Positions 19,406 through 30,022 of a stretch of DNA of 31,857 nt are shown here, piece by piece. Every line of letters begins with the position of its first letter. Position 1 is the first letter of the stretch. Origin of the DNA: Usnea hakonensis (taxonomy: Eukaryota; Ascomycota; Lecanoromycetes; Lecanorales; Parmeliaceae); assembly GCA_013423325.1 (NCBI GenBank), contig BLJB01000358.1, positions 1 through 31,857 on the forward strand, written 5' to 3'. The notes under the pieces were generated by a model that was given only the letters and a program-made list of their open reading frames with translations, was not told where the DNA came from and ran no database searches. The translations under genes and the position numbers were made by a program.

Positions 19406-20134
19406 ATATCGCTATTACCCTTAGAAACGGTAGCGCGCAAAGTCGCAAGTAAGGAAGAACGTTTCGAAAGAGTAAAGGAGTAGAATAAGTACGTACGGTA
19501 CGAGCAAGCGTAACCCCTTTCTAGGGATATACGAATAATTAGGGGAGATAATACTAAGGAGTTATTCGACTAAGCCTTAGGATCAATATATATACCCTAA
19601 ACCTCGTCGTATAAGATTAGAAGATCTATACGTATCGCACGTAATCTACTATACCTCTAGACTCCGGCTAGTATATATTACTATTCTTCCTATATCCTAA
19701 CTCCTAAGTAGAAGGCTCAAATTATTATCGATTATAAAGAAGTAGACGGAGTCTACTATATCTTTAAGTAGGATTAGCTATATAAATATAAATAGTACTA
19801 GATCCTTACGCGAGACTTCCCTCGTTACTACCGTGACCTTGATATATACGGCACTATCGGAAAGGGCGAATCTCGTAGACGCGCTACTATCTAGCTTCTA
19901 AATTAGCTTGGTGAACCTATCTAGAAGGCCCTAGAATACGAGTAAGACGTATATCGTCTACCTGAATCTAGGGAATCTACCCTAACGACTTCTGGATTCT
20001 CTATTAAGGAATCAATTCTTTCGGTATATAGCGATACTAACTTATTTAGCTACGAAGTAAAATTACCTTTATATACCCTATTAAGCTATAGAGAACGACT
20101 CGATAAGAGTACTAGCCTTACTAAAGATCGCTAA
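19406..20134 (+). pseudogene. Extra open frame before gag in Copia A (dead)
   Basis: A frame of about 243 codons can be followed without phase break from an ATA at 19406 (a likely mutated ATG, giving M-S-L-L-P-L-E-T) to TAA at 20132-20134. Its in-frame stops are of the TAG/TAA kind expected from RIP at CAG, CAA or TGG. It lies in a different frame from gag (codon phase 2 against 0). Alignment with Copia C over 20120-20260 shows no indel, so the shift is shared by both copies and not a recent accident. The inferred product is rich in Arg, Lys, Tyr and Leu. I recognise no domain. It may be a genuine additional protein, or an N-terminal Gag part joined by frameshifting or splicing. Confidence 0.5.
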
Positions 20135-20174
20135 GCTTAAGAACCCCGAAGGGTACTAGGTATAGGAGCGAGAA

Positions 20175-23100
20175 ATACGTACTTACCTTATTACTACTAT
20201 ATTATAGAGATATACTACTATTCCTTAATTAACCTTCCCCGCAAAAATTACCTAATCCGATATTCGTCGAATTAAGGACGCTAACACCGCAAAAAGGAAT
20301 ACTACCCTAGAAGGTACTACGCCTAAATTACTTTAGTTGACTCCCGTCCCTAAGCTTAGTAATAGTACCTATAACGACCGCCTTAAAAAATAGGAGAGTA
20401 AATATTTCTTAGCCTATAACGCGATACTTAGTTATTTGGGTATTAATTACTATAACGACTATAAAGGCTATACTACTAACGTATACCTCCTCTAGGAAGC
20501 CATTAAAGTCGGTTATAAGCCTAAAGGCTCCGGTACTCTTAATAACCTCTACCGTCAGCTATTTACTCTCAAGCTCCAGGACTACGCGAACGTTACTAAG
20601 TATACCGGGAAGTTTAAGGAACTCTATAATAATATTATTAATATATACGAGAGGGTAGGGTTTAATAATAATATCCTTATCTTTCTCTTCTATATAGGTC
20701 TCGGAAAGTAATATAAGGATTACTTCTTAACCTATACCCAAAACCACGAACCTATAGATACTAACGGAGATACGGCCTATAGTCTCGAGTATACGACGTA
20801 GCGATTTATTTAAAGCATAACTAATCCTTCGGCTAGTCGTACCGAATCTACCCTAAGAATAGTGGCGATATAGCCGGAGGCGTATATCGTAACCACACTT
20901 AGAATAGAGAAGCCCTAGGACGGTATAGTCGAAGGACCAGACGTAGTCTACGTCTAGCGCTTAGTTAAGTACTACTAGAATTATAAGAAGAACTACCACA
21001 CTCGTAACGAATATAAGGGTGGGTCAACGCGCAAGCGAAATTCGAGTCGTAGCCGTAACGATAATAGCAAGCGACAGCGCAGCGATAGAGATCGTAGATA
21101 CCGTAATAGTCGTAATTAAAAGAGTAATCATTACGATCGCTATAACCGCTATAAGAAGTCTCGTAAGCCTCGTCGGGATACTAACCCTACTTACTATAAT
21201 ACCGCTAGTAAAGGCGGTTCGGCTTCTAATTCTAGCACTAATCGGGACTATAATAGGCGTAACTACTATATCGCCGTACTCCCTAAGGACGAAAAGCCGG
21301 AATCTTATATTATAGAAACTATCGCCATTACTATATCTATAGAAACCGCTAAACTCCTAACGAGGTGGGGCTTAGACTTATACTATTCAGTCTATATAAT
21401 ACCTGACCGTTTAGTTTTTAAGATATACGCTCTTACTACTAGTAAGGACTACCGGCTAATTAGGGGAATTAGGGGATCCCTCCGCCTAGTTAGTAAAGGA
21501 AAAATTAAAATCAAAATCAATATTAGCGGCTAACGTCGTCTACTAATTCTCGACGACGTACTCTATATCCCTGGCCTACCTATAAACCTGATTTCTTAGG
21601 GTAAGCTGATGCGATCAGGCTACCCGATAAAAATCGTCCCTAGGGGAATCAAGATCGGGGTAAGAGGAATTACTACTTAGCTTATTAATAACGATATCTA
21701 TCGATTTAATATATAGGAGGATAATCCTAAGCTAGAGCTAACTATATTAGTCCCAGTACTAAAGCAAGCCTCCAAATCTCGTTTATCCCCAAAGAGATCT
21801 CGTTCGGCCATAGTGGCTACTAATCCTATAGAAGGCCCGATCGTCTCCCCCGTACCTATTAGGAAGCGTTCCCATAGCTCTCGCTATAAGTCCGACTCGA
21901 GTATCAGCTCCGTATCCAGTTACGATAGCTCGGATTCGGAGTTAGCTTCAGATTCGACTTCAGATTCGATTTCTTATTTAGATTCAGATTCGGACTCCGA
22001 CTCTATAATTTCTAATTATAACGATAGGCTATAGAAGAGATAGAAACGTAAGCTTAATCCTGAAACTATAGCTTACTACTATCGCTATCTAGGATACTCT
22101 AGGGACGTGTAGCAGCTCGAATACTACGGTATCAATCTATTAAAAGAGGTTACGGATAAGGCACCTTACGTGTCTTACGCTATTAAGAAGATATAGTAAG
22201 TTAGGTATACTTCTTATATTCGCCCTAGTAGGCGATATCTAGACCTTATCTATAGCGATCTCGGCGTAATAGAGGAAACTAAGCTTAGTTTCAAATACTT
22301 TATTACCTTCCTTAACGACTATACGAAGGTCTCCGAGGTAGAAATCCTCCGCTCTAAGGGTAAGATATTTGCTATATTCTATTAATACCTTATACGTAAC
22401 GAAAAAGGAGACTTCCGGTATAACTACCTCCGAACTAACTAGGGTAGTAAGTACTCTAACTATAAGTTTAACCGCTTTCGCGGTAATAGTAGTATCGTAT
22501 AGGAGCCTACTATCCCTAATAACCCTAAATAAAATGGCTCCTCTAAGAGACTTAACTAAGACTTAAAGGGATATATCTTTACCGTAATAGAGGAGACTAG
22601 TCTCTCTATAGAGTACTAGCCTTAACTAATAATAGTAGCTAGTTACTTACGTAACCGTCGCCCTACCTAAAGCCGTAAGCTAACCCCCTACGAAACTAAT
22701 ACTAGCGTGCAGTCAAGACTAAAGTATCTTCGTCCTATTGGCTCCTATAGCTAGTGCCTCGCCCGGAAGCCTAGCACTAGCTAGAAAACTAGTTAGGATC
22801 ACACTATTACTAAGAGTCCTACTAGGCTCCTAGGATATAAAGGGGATCGGATCTATTAAATACTACTAGAAGACGGAAGGACCTTTCGCATATCTTAGGT
22901 AATATAGGGGAAGATTCTATTTAAATTCCTTCGCGTCAAATAGCTATAGCCTTCCCTAGTAGGGGAAACATCGCCGCCATCATTAATAACGACAACTTAG
23001 CCTAGGAAAGACTTAATACCTATTGCCGCGAACCCCTAAATTATTACTATAGAAGACGAACTAGCGCTTACTCCCGCTCCTACTCCTACTCCTACTTCTA

Positions 23101-24827
23101 CCCCTATAGCCTCTACTACGCCAGTACTAACGCCTATCGGCACTCTACTATTACTAAGCTTAGCAAGCTCAGAATTACCTAAACCTAGACCTCTCGTGAA
23201 TTACCCCGAACTACGATATCGCGATCTCTTACTAGACCTACTAGCCCTACTTATATCTATAGTTCGGGAATCCTATAAGCCTAAGAGCTATAACGAAACC
23301 GTCTCGGATAATAACCCTAATAGTAATAACTAGGAAGCCGCTACGGAAGACGAGGTTAATTCGTTAATAGAAAATAGGACGTAGGAGCTAGTAGACTATC
23401 TATTAGACCGTAAGCCCCTAAGAGGCAAGTAGGTATTTACCCTAAAACGAGGCCCTAAGGGGGAAGTCACTCGTTATAAGGTATACTAGGTGGTACTAGG
23501 ATGCTCTTAGCGTAAAGGCTTGGATTATAATAAGACTTTCGCCTTGGTTATTAAGCCTATAAGCTATAAAGCCTTATTTGCTCTTATAGCGGCTCTAGAT
23601 TAGGATCTAGAGTAGATAGATATTAAAACTGCCTTCTTATATAGGGTAGTTAAGAAGGTTATTTATATAATATAGCCTACTGGTTTTAAGTCGAAGTAAT
23701 ACCCTAATAAGGTCTATAAGCTTAATAAGGCCTTATACGGTTTAAAGCAATCCCCCCGGGTATAGTATAATACCTTCTCCGATTTTATAAAGGAGTAGGG
23801 GCTCTACCCGATCGATACTAACTATAGTGTATTCGCTAATAGCCGTACGGGTACTATCGTGGTACTATACGTAGACGATATGCTCGTGACTGGCCCTAAT
23901 CGTAGAGATATCTAGCGCGTCAAAGATACCCTTAATACTCGGTTTCGGATAACTAACTTAGGGCCTTATACTTACTACCTAGGGATGATAGTGACTCGAG
24001 ATAGAGCTAAGAAAACTATCCGCCTTAGATAGACTAGATACGTCGAACGTATACTCCGCGATAATAGTATATAGGAGGCTAAGCTAGTCTCTACCCCTAT
24101 AGAGACTTTAGCTAAATATAAACTAGTAGAGGATAGTTATCAGGCTACTTAGAAGGATAAGACCCGCTACTAATCAGCTATAGGATCTCTTATATACGCA
24201 ATACTCGGGACTCGACCGGATCTAGCCTTCGCTATCTCGGTAGTTAGTCGCTATACGTATAACCCGACTAAGAAGTATTAGGGGGTAGTTAAAAGGATCT
24301 TTACGTATCTTAAAGGGACTATTAATATAGAACTAGTCTTTTAGGGCACTCTTTCGGACCTAATTAGCTATACGGACTCCGACTAGGTAGGTAATATAGC
24401 TACTCGTCGCTCTACTTCCGGCTATATGTTCAATATAGGAAGTGTAGCTATTAGCTAGTCCTCTAAGCGTTAGGCCACTATTACTCTATCTACTTATAAA
24501 GCTAAATATATTGGCTAAACGCAAGCCACTAAGGAAGCCATTTAGTTACGGAGCCTACTAACGTCTCTGCGCCCTAGGAAGAATGGTCTAGAAACGATCA
24601 TTATTTACGGTAATAACCAAGGGGCTATTACATTATTAAAGGACCCAAGATCTTACGGTCGCACTAAATATATTAATATTGCCAACTATTTCTATAGGGA
24701 GAAAGTGGCCGATAAATTAGTAGCCTTTGAATACACTCCCACTAATTTGCAAGTTGCTAATAGATTAACTAAGGCTTTATCTAGGGACAAGTTTAAGGTA
24801 TTTCGTAAGGCTATTAGCCTAAGATGA
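20175..24827 (+). pseudogene. Copia A gag-pol polyprotein (RIP-inactivated)
   Basis: One frame of about 1550 codons covers the polyprotein. The likely start is ATA (from ATG) at 20175 or 20199. Gag follows, with a knuckle at 20970-21011 that reads Y-x2-Y-x4-Y-H-x4-Y for the expected Cx2Cx4Hx4C-type motif. Next come a basic Arg/Ser-rich stretch, the protease region with 'V-L-Y-I-P-G-L-P-I-N-L' near 21560, a Ser/Asp-rich linker (21870-22020), integrase (degraded HHCC at 22071-22190; DD35E motifs 'SDLG' near 22257, 'ND-Y-T-K' near 22314, and 'PNNP..NGSS.R' near 22515), RT with intact Y-V-D-D at 23868-23879, and RNase H ('YTDSD' near 24370, 'SSKR.ATITLST' near 24460). TGA ends it at 24825-24827. 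Stops are TAG or TAA at former Gln or Trp codons. Confidence 0.9.
21870..22020 (+). other. Ser/Asp-rich linker coding region
   Basis: Within the Copia A frame, this stretch encodes alternating Ser and Asp residues (ending in S-D-S-D-S-D-S) between protease and integrase. Copia B (about 14315-14460) has the same stretch with Ser turned to Leu. It is a low-complexity acidic linker; a role is unknown. Confidence 0.75.
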
Positions 24828-25622
24828 CCGAACTAACGACTAGATAGCCTATAGGAGCTATCCGCCCTTTCTAACCCTTAGCCATTACTAAGATTAGCCT
24901 ATAATTCACCCTTCCTAGACCTCCTTCTTAGGCACACTGTCGCTATTATCATCGTCCCCTCTTAGCGCCTTGAATACTAAATCACCTAGTCTCTCGGTAC
25001 CAAATCAGTCCTATTAATTAGTCTAGATAATTCGGCTCATCAGTCTTATTAACTAGTCTGGATAATTCGGCTCATCAGTCTTATTAACCGGTCTATACTC
25101 GATAGACTTTCCCCTCATATCTTTTCTCTTTACTACCAACTACTAATCAATCCTTTTCTTTTCCTCCCTAGAGTTAATTCTGACTACCAGCATATAGGGG
25201 CCTCCTAACCCGCCTTACACGGGTCCTTATAGTACCGTCTCGGCCCAAAAGTATTACTTCTAGCCTCACAGCCACTTACCTAGCTACTATTCAGCCACTA
25301 CAGCCACTATAGCCACTCGGAATATTCTTTATACAGTATACGGACCCCTATATATATCCTCCGACCTCGTTTTGCTTAAAATTTAGTATACACTCGGTAG
25401 ATATCGAAAAAGATTTTCAAATAACCGTGTTTTTTACGAAAAGTAGAAAGTTTATATAGTAATACCATTACGGGATTAAGTACCGAGCCCTTACATAGCC
25501 TAATACTTACTACCATATTGTCGCATTACCTCTGCTACCCTAATATCACCGTCGCATAGCATGGGGTTGATGTGGGAGTTGGAATTTGATTTTTTGGAAG
25601 AAGAAATGCGCTCGAGTAGGAG
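24828..25622 (+). other. Copia A 3' untranslated region and polypurine tract
   Basis: About 800 bp lie between the pol stop and the 3' LTR. There is no coding frame. It contains the 35-bp tandem repeat at 25010-25079 and ends with a purine-rich gagtaggag (25614-25622) touching the LTR, the likely polypurine tract. In Copia C the same tract reads gagtgggag. Confidence 0.7.
25010..25079 (+). repeat. 35-bp tandem repeat in Copia A 3' region
   Basis: Two 35-bp units (25010-25044 and 25045-25079) share 'gataattcggctcatcagt', followed by a partial third. Copia C carries three units. Confidence 0.85.
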
Positions 25623-25755
25623 TGTCAAAATAGGAAGGTTTGCCGAGTCACGTGACCTTGGCGCCTTGGCATTTTGTAAATAGTCTTGCACATTTCTTGT
25701 GCTTCCATAATCAATCAACCAATAAAACAAGTGTTCCACATACCTACTTTCAACA
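25623..25755 (+). repeat. Copia A 3' LTR
   Basis: This 133-bp LTR ends TTTCAACA and is followed by the TATCT target duplication. It is less mutated than the 5' LTR, with three RIP-type differences between them. Its antisense strand is open for about 40 codons, which recurs in the other LTR and is not taken as a gene. Confidence 0.93.
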
Positions 25756-25760
25756 TATCT
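25756..25760. repeat. Target-site duplication of Copia A, right copy
   Basis: TATCT, identical to 18269-18273. Copia C resumes here. Confidence 0.9.
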
Positions 25761-27745
25761 TATCTATAATCTCTTTTAATAGATTAATATTATAATATTC
25801 GAGCTATTATACGTCTTTAGAGTATTTTAGATAATAATAATAATAAGCTATAATTTTAGAATTAGACTTATATTTCTATCTCTTCTATAGCTTATTATTA
25901 TAGTTAAAAATTATAGAGTTAAAATTTAAATCTAAATCTAAATATAAAATTAAATCTAAAGTCGAATTTAAAGCTAACTCTAAATCTAAGCTATTATAAC
26001 TAGATATAGAGCTAATACTTAAATCGGACTTATAACGAGAGCTATAGAAATACTTCCTAATAGATATAAAGGAGACGATTAGGCTTTCTATAAAATTAGT
26101 AATTACTATAACTAAATAGAATTTCTTCTTTAGAGATAAATAAGATTTAAAGATTTATTTTAATATTAAGACTAATATAATCTATTTTAGTTTAAAATTA
26201 TCCTCCTATATATTAAATTAATAGATATTATTATTAATAAGCTAAATAGTAATTTCTTTTACCCCGATCTCGATTCCCCTAAAAACGATTTTTATTAGAT
26301 AATCTAATTATATTAGCTTACCCTAAAAAATTAGGTTTATAGATAAACTAGAAATATAAAGTATATTATTAAGAATTAGTAAATAATATTAGTTATTAAT
26401 ACTAATTTTAATTTTAATTTTTTCTTTACTAACTAGATAGAGGGATCCCCTAATTCCTCTAATTAATTAATAGTTCTTACTAATAGTAAAAATATATATC
26501 TTAAAAACTAAATAGTTAGATATTATATAGACTAAATAGTATAAATCTAAACCCTATCTTATTAGGAGTTTAGCGGTTTCTATAGATATAATAATAGCGA
26601 TAGTTTCTATAATATAAGATTCTAGCTTTTCGTCCTTAAGAAGTATAGTAATATAATAGTTATATTTATTATAATCTTAATTAATACTAGAATTAGAAAC
26701 CGAGCTACCTTTACTAATAATATTATAATAAATAAGATTAATATCCTAACGAGGCTTATAAGACTTTTTATAATAATTATAATAATTATAATAATTACTC
26801 TTTTAATTATAACTATTATAATATCTACGATCTCTATCGCTACGCGGTTACTTATTATTATTATTATAGCTACGACTCGAATTTCGCTTACGCGTTAACC
26901 TACCCTTATATTTATTACGAGTATAGTAGTTCTTTTTATAATTCTAATAATACTTAATTAAGTACTAAATATAGATTATATCTAGTCCTTTAATTATACT
27001 ATTTTAGAGCTTCTCTATTCTAAGTATAATTATAATATATATCTCTAACTATATCGCTATTATTTCTAGGGTAGATTTAATATAACTAGTTAAAAGATTA
27101 ATTATACTTTAAATAAATTATTATATTATATATTTAAGATTATAGGCTATATCTCTATTAATATTTATAGATTTATAATTTTAAATATAAATTAAAAAGT
27201 AATTTTTATATTATTTTCTAAAATCTATATAGAAAAAAAAGATAAAAATATTATTATTAAATCCTATCCTTTTATATATATTAATAATATTATTATAGAG
27301 TTCCTTAAACTTCCTAATATACTTAGTAATATTTATATAGTTCTAGAGCTTAAGAGTAAATAGCTAATAGTAGAGATTATTAGAGCCTTTAGATTTATAA
27401 TCGACTTTAATAGCTTTCTAAAAAAGATATATATTAATAGTATAATCTTTATAATTATTATAATAATTAATATCTAAATAACTAAATATTATATTATAAA
27501 TTAAAAAATATTTACTCTCCTATTTTTTAAGGTAGTTATTATAGGTACTATTATTAAGCTTAAAAATAGAAGTTAACTAAAGTAATTTAAATATAATACC
27601 TTTTAGAATAGTATTCCTTTTTATAATATTAGCGTCCTTAATTTAATAAATATTAAATTAGATAATTTTTATAGGGAAGGTTAATTAAAAAATAATAATA
27701 TATCTTTATAATATAATAATAATAAGATAAATCTATATCTCTCGC
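25756..27745 (-). pseudogene. Copia C gag, protease and integrase start (dead)
   Basis: Read on the minus strand from about 27745, this aligns with Copia A 20175-22163 almost without gaps (the two stretches from primer-binding site to this point differ by 6 bp in length). It covers Gag with its degraded knuckle (near 26930), the protease region (near 26390), the Ser/Asp-rich linker (about 25910-26060) and the HHCC part of integrase, where Copia A interrupts it. It contains far more stop codons than Copia A. Confidence 0.8.
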
Positions 27746-27784
27746 TTTTATATCTAGTACCCTTCGAGGTTTTTAAATTTAATA

Positions 27785-28520
27785 ATCTTTAGTAAGACTA
27801 GAACCTTTATTAAGTTATTCTTTATAACTTAATAAAGTAGATAAAAATAATTTAACTTTATAGCTAAATAAATTAATATTATTATATACTAAAAGAATTA
27901 ATTTCTTAATAGAGAATCTAGAAGTCGTTAGAGTAGACTCCCTAGATTTAGATAGATAGTATACGTTTTACTTATATTCTAGGGCCTTCTAGATAGATTT
28001 ACTAAAATAATTTAAAAGTTAGATAATAGCGTATCTACGAAATTCTCCCTTTCCGATAATACTATATATATTAAGTTTATAGTAGTAACGAGGGAAGTCT
28101 TATATAAGAATCTAATACTATTTATATTTATATAACTAATTCTATTTAAAAATATAGTAGACTCTATCTACTTCTTTATAATTAATAATAATTTAAACTT
28201 TCTACTTAGAAGTTAGGATATAGAAAAAATAGTAATATATACTAGCTAGAATCTAGAGGTATATTAAATTATATATAATACGTATAGATCTTCTAATCTT
28301 ATATAATAAAGTTTAGAGTATATATATTAATTTTAAGACTTAATTAAATAACTCCTTAATATTATTAGTCCTAATTATTTATATATCTCTAGAAAGGGGT
28401 AGCGCTTATTTATATTATATATATTTATTCTATTCTCTTACTTTTTCGAAACGTTCTTTTTTATTTACGACTTTACGCGCTACTATTTCTAAAGATAATA
28501 GTAATAATTAATATAGAGTT
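27785..28520 (-). pseudogene. Copia C homologue of the extra frame before gag (dead)
   Basis: This is the minus-strand counterpart of Copia A 19406-20134, aligned by spacing and sequence (for example the match around 28090-28160 to 19755-19825). Decay is strong. It shows that the additional frame belongs to the family and is not private to Copia A. No domain is recognised. Ends are approximate. Confidence 0.5.
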
Positions 28521-29503
28521 AGTAAGAATTTAAGTAAAGGTAAGGCCTACTAAAATTATATAGTTAATAATTCGCTCGCTATTAGTATTTAATAATTATA
28601 ATAGCGGCTCGATAATTATAGTTAGAATAGTAACTAAATATTAAGATTATTTAACTTCTAACTTAATATAATAAGTAGTTAAGCTAGAAGCTCTAATAGT
28701 AAGATCTATATATCTTATCTATAAATTAATAATAAAATTAATAATATAGTATTAATAATAATACTTTTTAATTAAAATTATTAGAAAGAGATTATAAGGA
28801 GGGACTAATAATATAAAAATAACTTATAATTAGTTATCTAGTATCCTTTTAAATATAATAATAATCTAAGCGGCTCTTAAATAGTAATTTAATAATAGTA
28901 GTATCCTTCGACTTATTTTAAAATATTAGAATAGATAGTTATAAGAGATTATTTAAAATAATTAATAAAATAAAACTAACTTTTTACTTTTATAATCGAT
29001 TATCTAAAATCTTAAAGATATATAATAGCTATTCGATTTAATTAGACTACTTAGTAACTTAATAGTACTAAAAATAGATAGAGTAGATATAATTTTAGAT
29101 ACTCTTAAACCTTATAATAGTAGTATAAAGTAAGCGAGTATAGTCTATATAATTTATATAGTCTAAAAAAAACTCTATAGAGTTATAGTAATATCTAATT
29201 AATATAATCTATAGACGGAATAATATCTTTTAGTAGACAATTATTAATCGATACTAGCGCGTAACTTAATCGCGGCTAGATAATAGTTATAGTATAATTT
29301 ATATACTTTTTAAGATTAAATTAATTCCTATATCCTTTCTATAGTCTAGTAGACTATCCCTAATATAATTAATTTTCTTACTCGGGTATATCCCGACTAA
29401 TAGATAATATAATTAATAGTTCGTTTAGCCCTTTCTAGAACTCTTATTATAAGCTAGTAGATATAATATAAAGTAAAAGAATTACTAAAATAATACCCTA
29501 TAA
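28521..29503 (-). other. Copia C leader region
   Basis: This is the decayed equivalent of the Copia A leader (18422-19405). No gene is seen. The word order of the leader repeats is kept. Confidence 0.6.
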
Positions 29504-29518
29504 TCTAGACTTATAATC

Positions 29519-29662
29519 TATTAAAAGTAGGTATATAGAATACTTATTATTAGTTAATTAATTATAGAAGTATAAGAAATATATAAGACTATTTACAAAA
29601 TACTAAGGTACCAAGGTCACGTGACGAAGTTACGTGACTCGGCAAACCTTCCTATTTTGACA
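29519..29662 (-). repeat. Copia C 5' LTR
   Basis: This 144-bp LTR pairs with 14611-14754. It is much more mutated than its partner, with G-to-A and C-to-T changes throughout. It retains one intact GTCACGTGAC (29616-29625); the second palindrome is damaged (29629-29638). The decayed primer-binding site lies at 29504-29518. Confidence 0.9.
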
Positions 29663-29667
29663 TATTT
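29663..29667. repeat. Target-site duplication of Copia C, right copy
   Basis: TATTT, identical to 14606-14610. Copia B integrase resumes here. Confidence 0.85.
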
Positions 29668-29999
29668 TATACTATTAAAAAGATATAATAAATTAAATAT
29701 ATTTTTTATATTCGCTCTAATTAATAATAGTTAGACTCTATTTATAATAATTTTAACTAGATAAAAAAAATTAAGTTTAATTTTAAATATTTTATTACTT
29801 TTTTTAATAATTATATTAAAGTCTTTAAAATAAAAATTCTCTATTTAAAGGGTAAAATATTTATTATTTTTTAATATTATCATAAAAGAGAAAACTTTTA
29901 ATATAATAGATTATAAATAGATTAAAATAATAAATATTCTAATTATAAATTTAATTATTTTCGCGATAATAGTAATATTATATAAAAGTTTAACTATAT
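29663..29999 (+). mobile_element. Copia B, segment 4 (integrase core)
   Basis: This segment continues Copia B directly from 14610 and aligns with Copia A from 22171 to about 22512, the integrase catalytic core ('F-N-N-Y' near 29807 for the F-x-D-Y motif). It breaks off at about 29999, where LINE L3 begins. The rest of Copia B would lie beyond the window. Confidence 0.8.
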
Positions 30000-30022
30000 G
30001 AGTGAATTAGGGAGATATGAAA

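Larger units (their letters stand above)
18274..25755 (+). mobile_element. Copia A, complete Ty1/Copia element (youngest)
   Basis: This is a 7482-bp element inserted in Copia C with target duplication TATCT. Order: 133-bp 5' LTR, Met-tRNA type primer-binding site, leader of about 1 kb, an extra frame (19406-20134), a single gag-pol frame (20175-24827), 3' untranslated region, polypurine tract, 3' LTR. The domain order integrase before reverse transcriptase defines the Ty1/Copia superfamily. RIP is milder than in B and C. Phase is preserved at every point I checked from Gag to the stop, and the YVDD box survives, but TAG and TAA codons block translation, so it is not autonomous as it stands. 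Confidence 0.93.
14611..29662 (-). mobile_element. Copia C, complete minus-strand element split by Copia A
   Basis: This Ty1/Copia element lies inside Copia B, read right to left: 5' LTR 29519-29662, decayed primer-binding site 29504-29518, extra frame, gag, protease and integrase start down to 25756, then Copia A, then the rest of integrase, RT and RNase H from 18273 to 15620, a 3' untranslated part and the 3' LTR 14611-14754. Without Copia A and its duplicated target it measures about 7.56 kb, close to the 7.48 kb of A. Both LTRs are 144 bp and the flanking TATTT duplication is intact. RIP damage is stronger than in A and weaker than in B. Confidence 0.9.

Noticed and set aside
21019..21315. 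98-codon open frame rich in Ile and Val
   Set aside because: It is a shadow of the Copia A gag-pol frame in the basic Arg/Ser-rich Gag region. The real frame is phase 0, with zinc knuckle upstream and protease downstream.
22369..22566. 65-codon open frame within the integrase region
   Set aside because: It is out of phase with the integrase motifs on either side and is a shadow frame.
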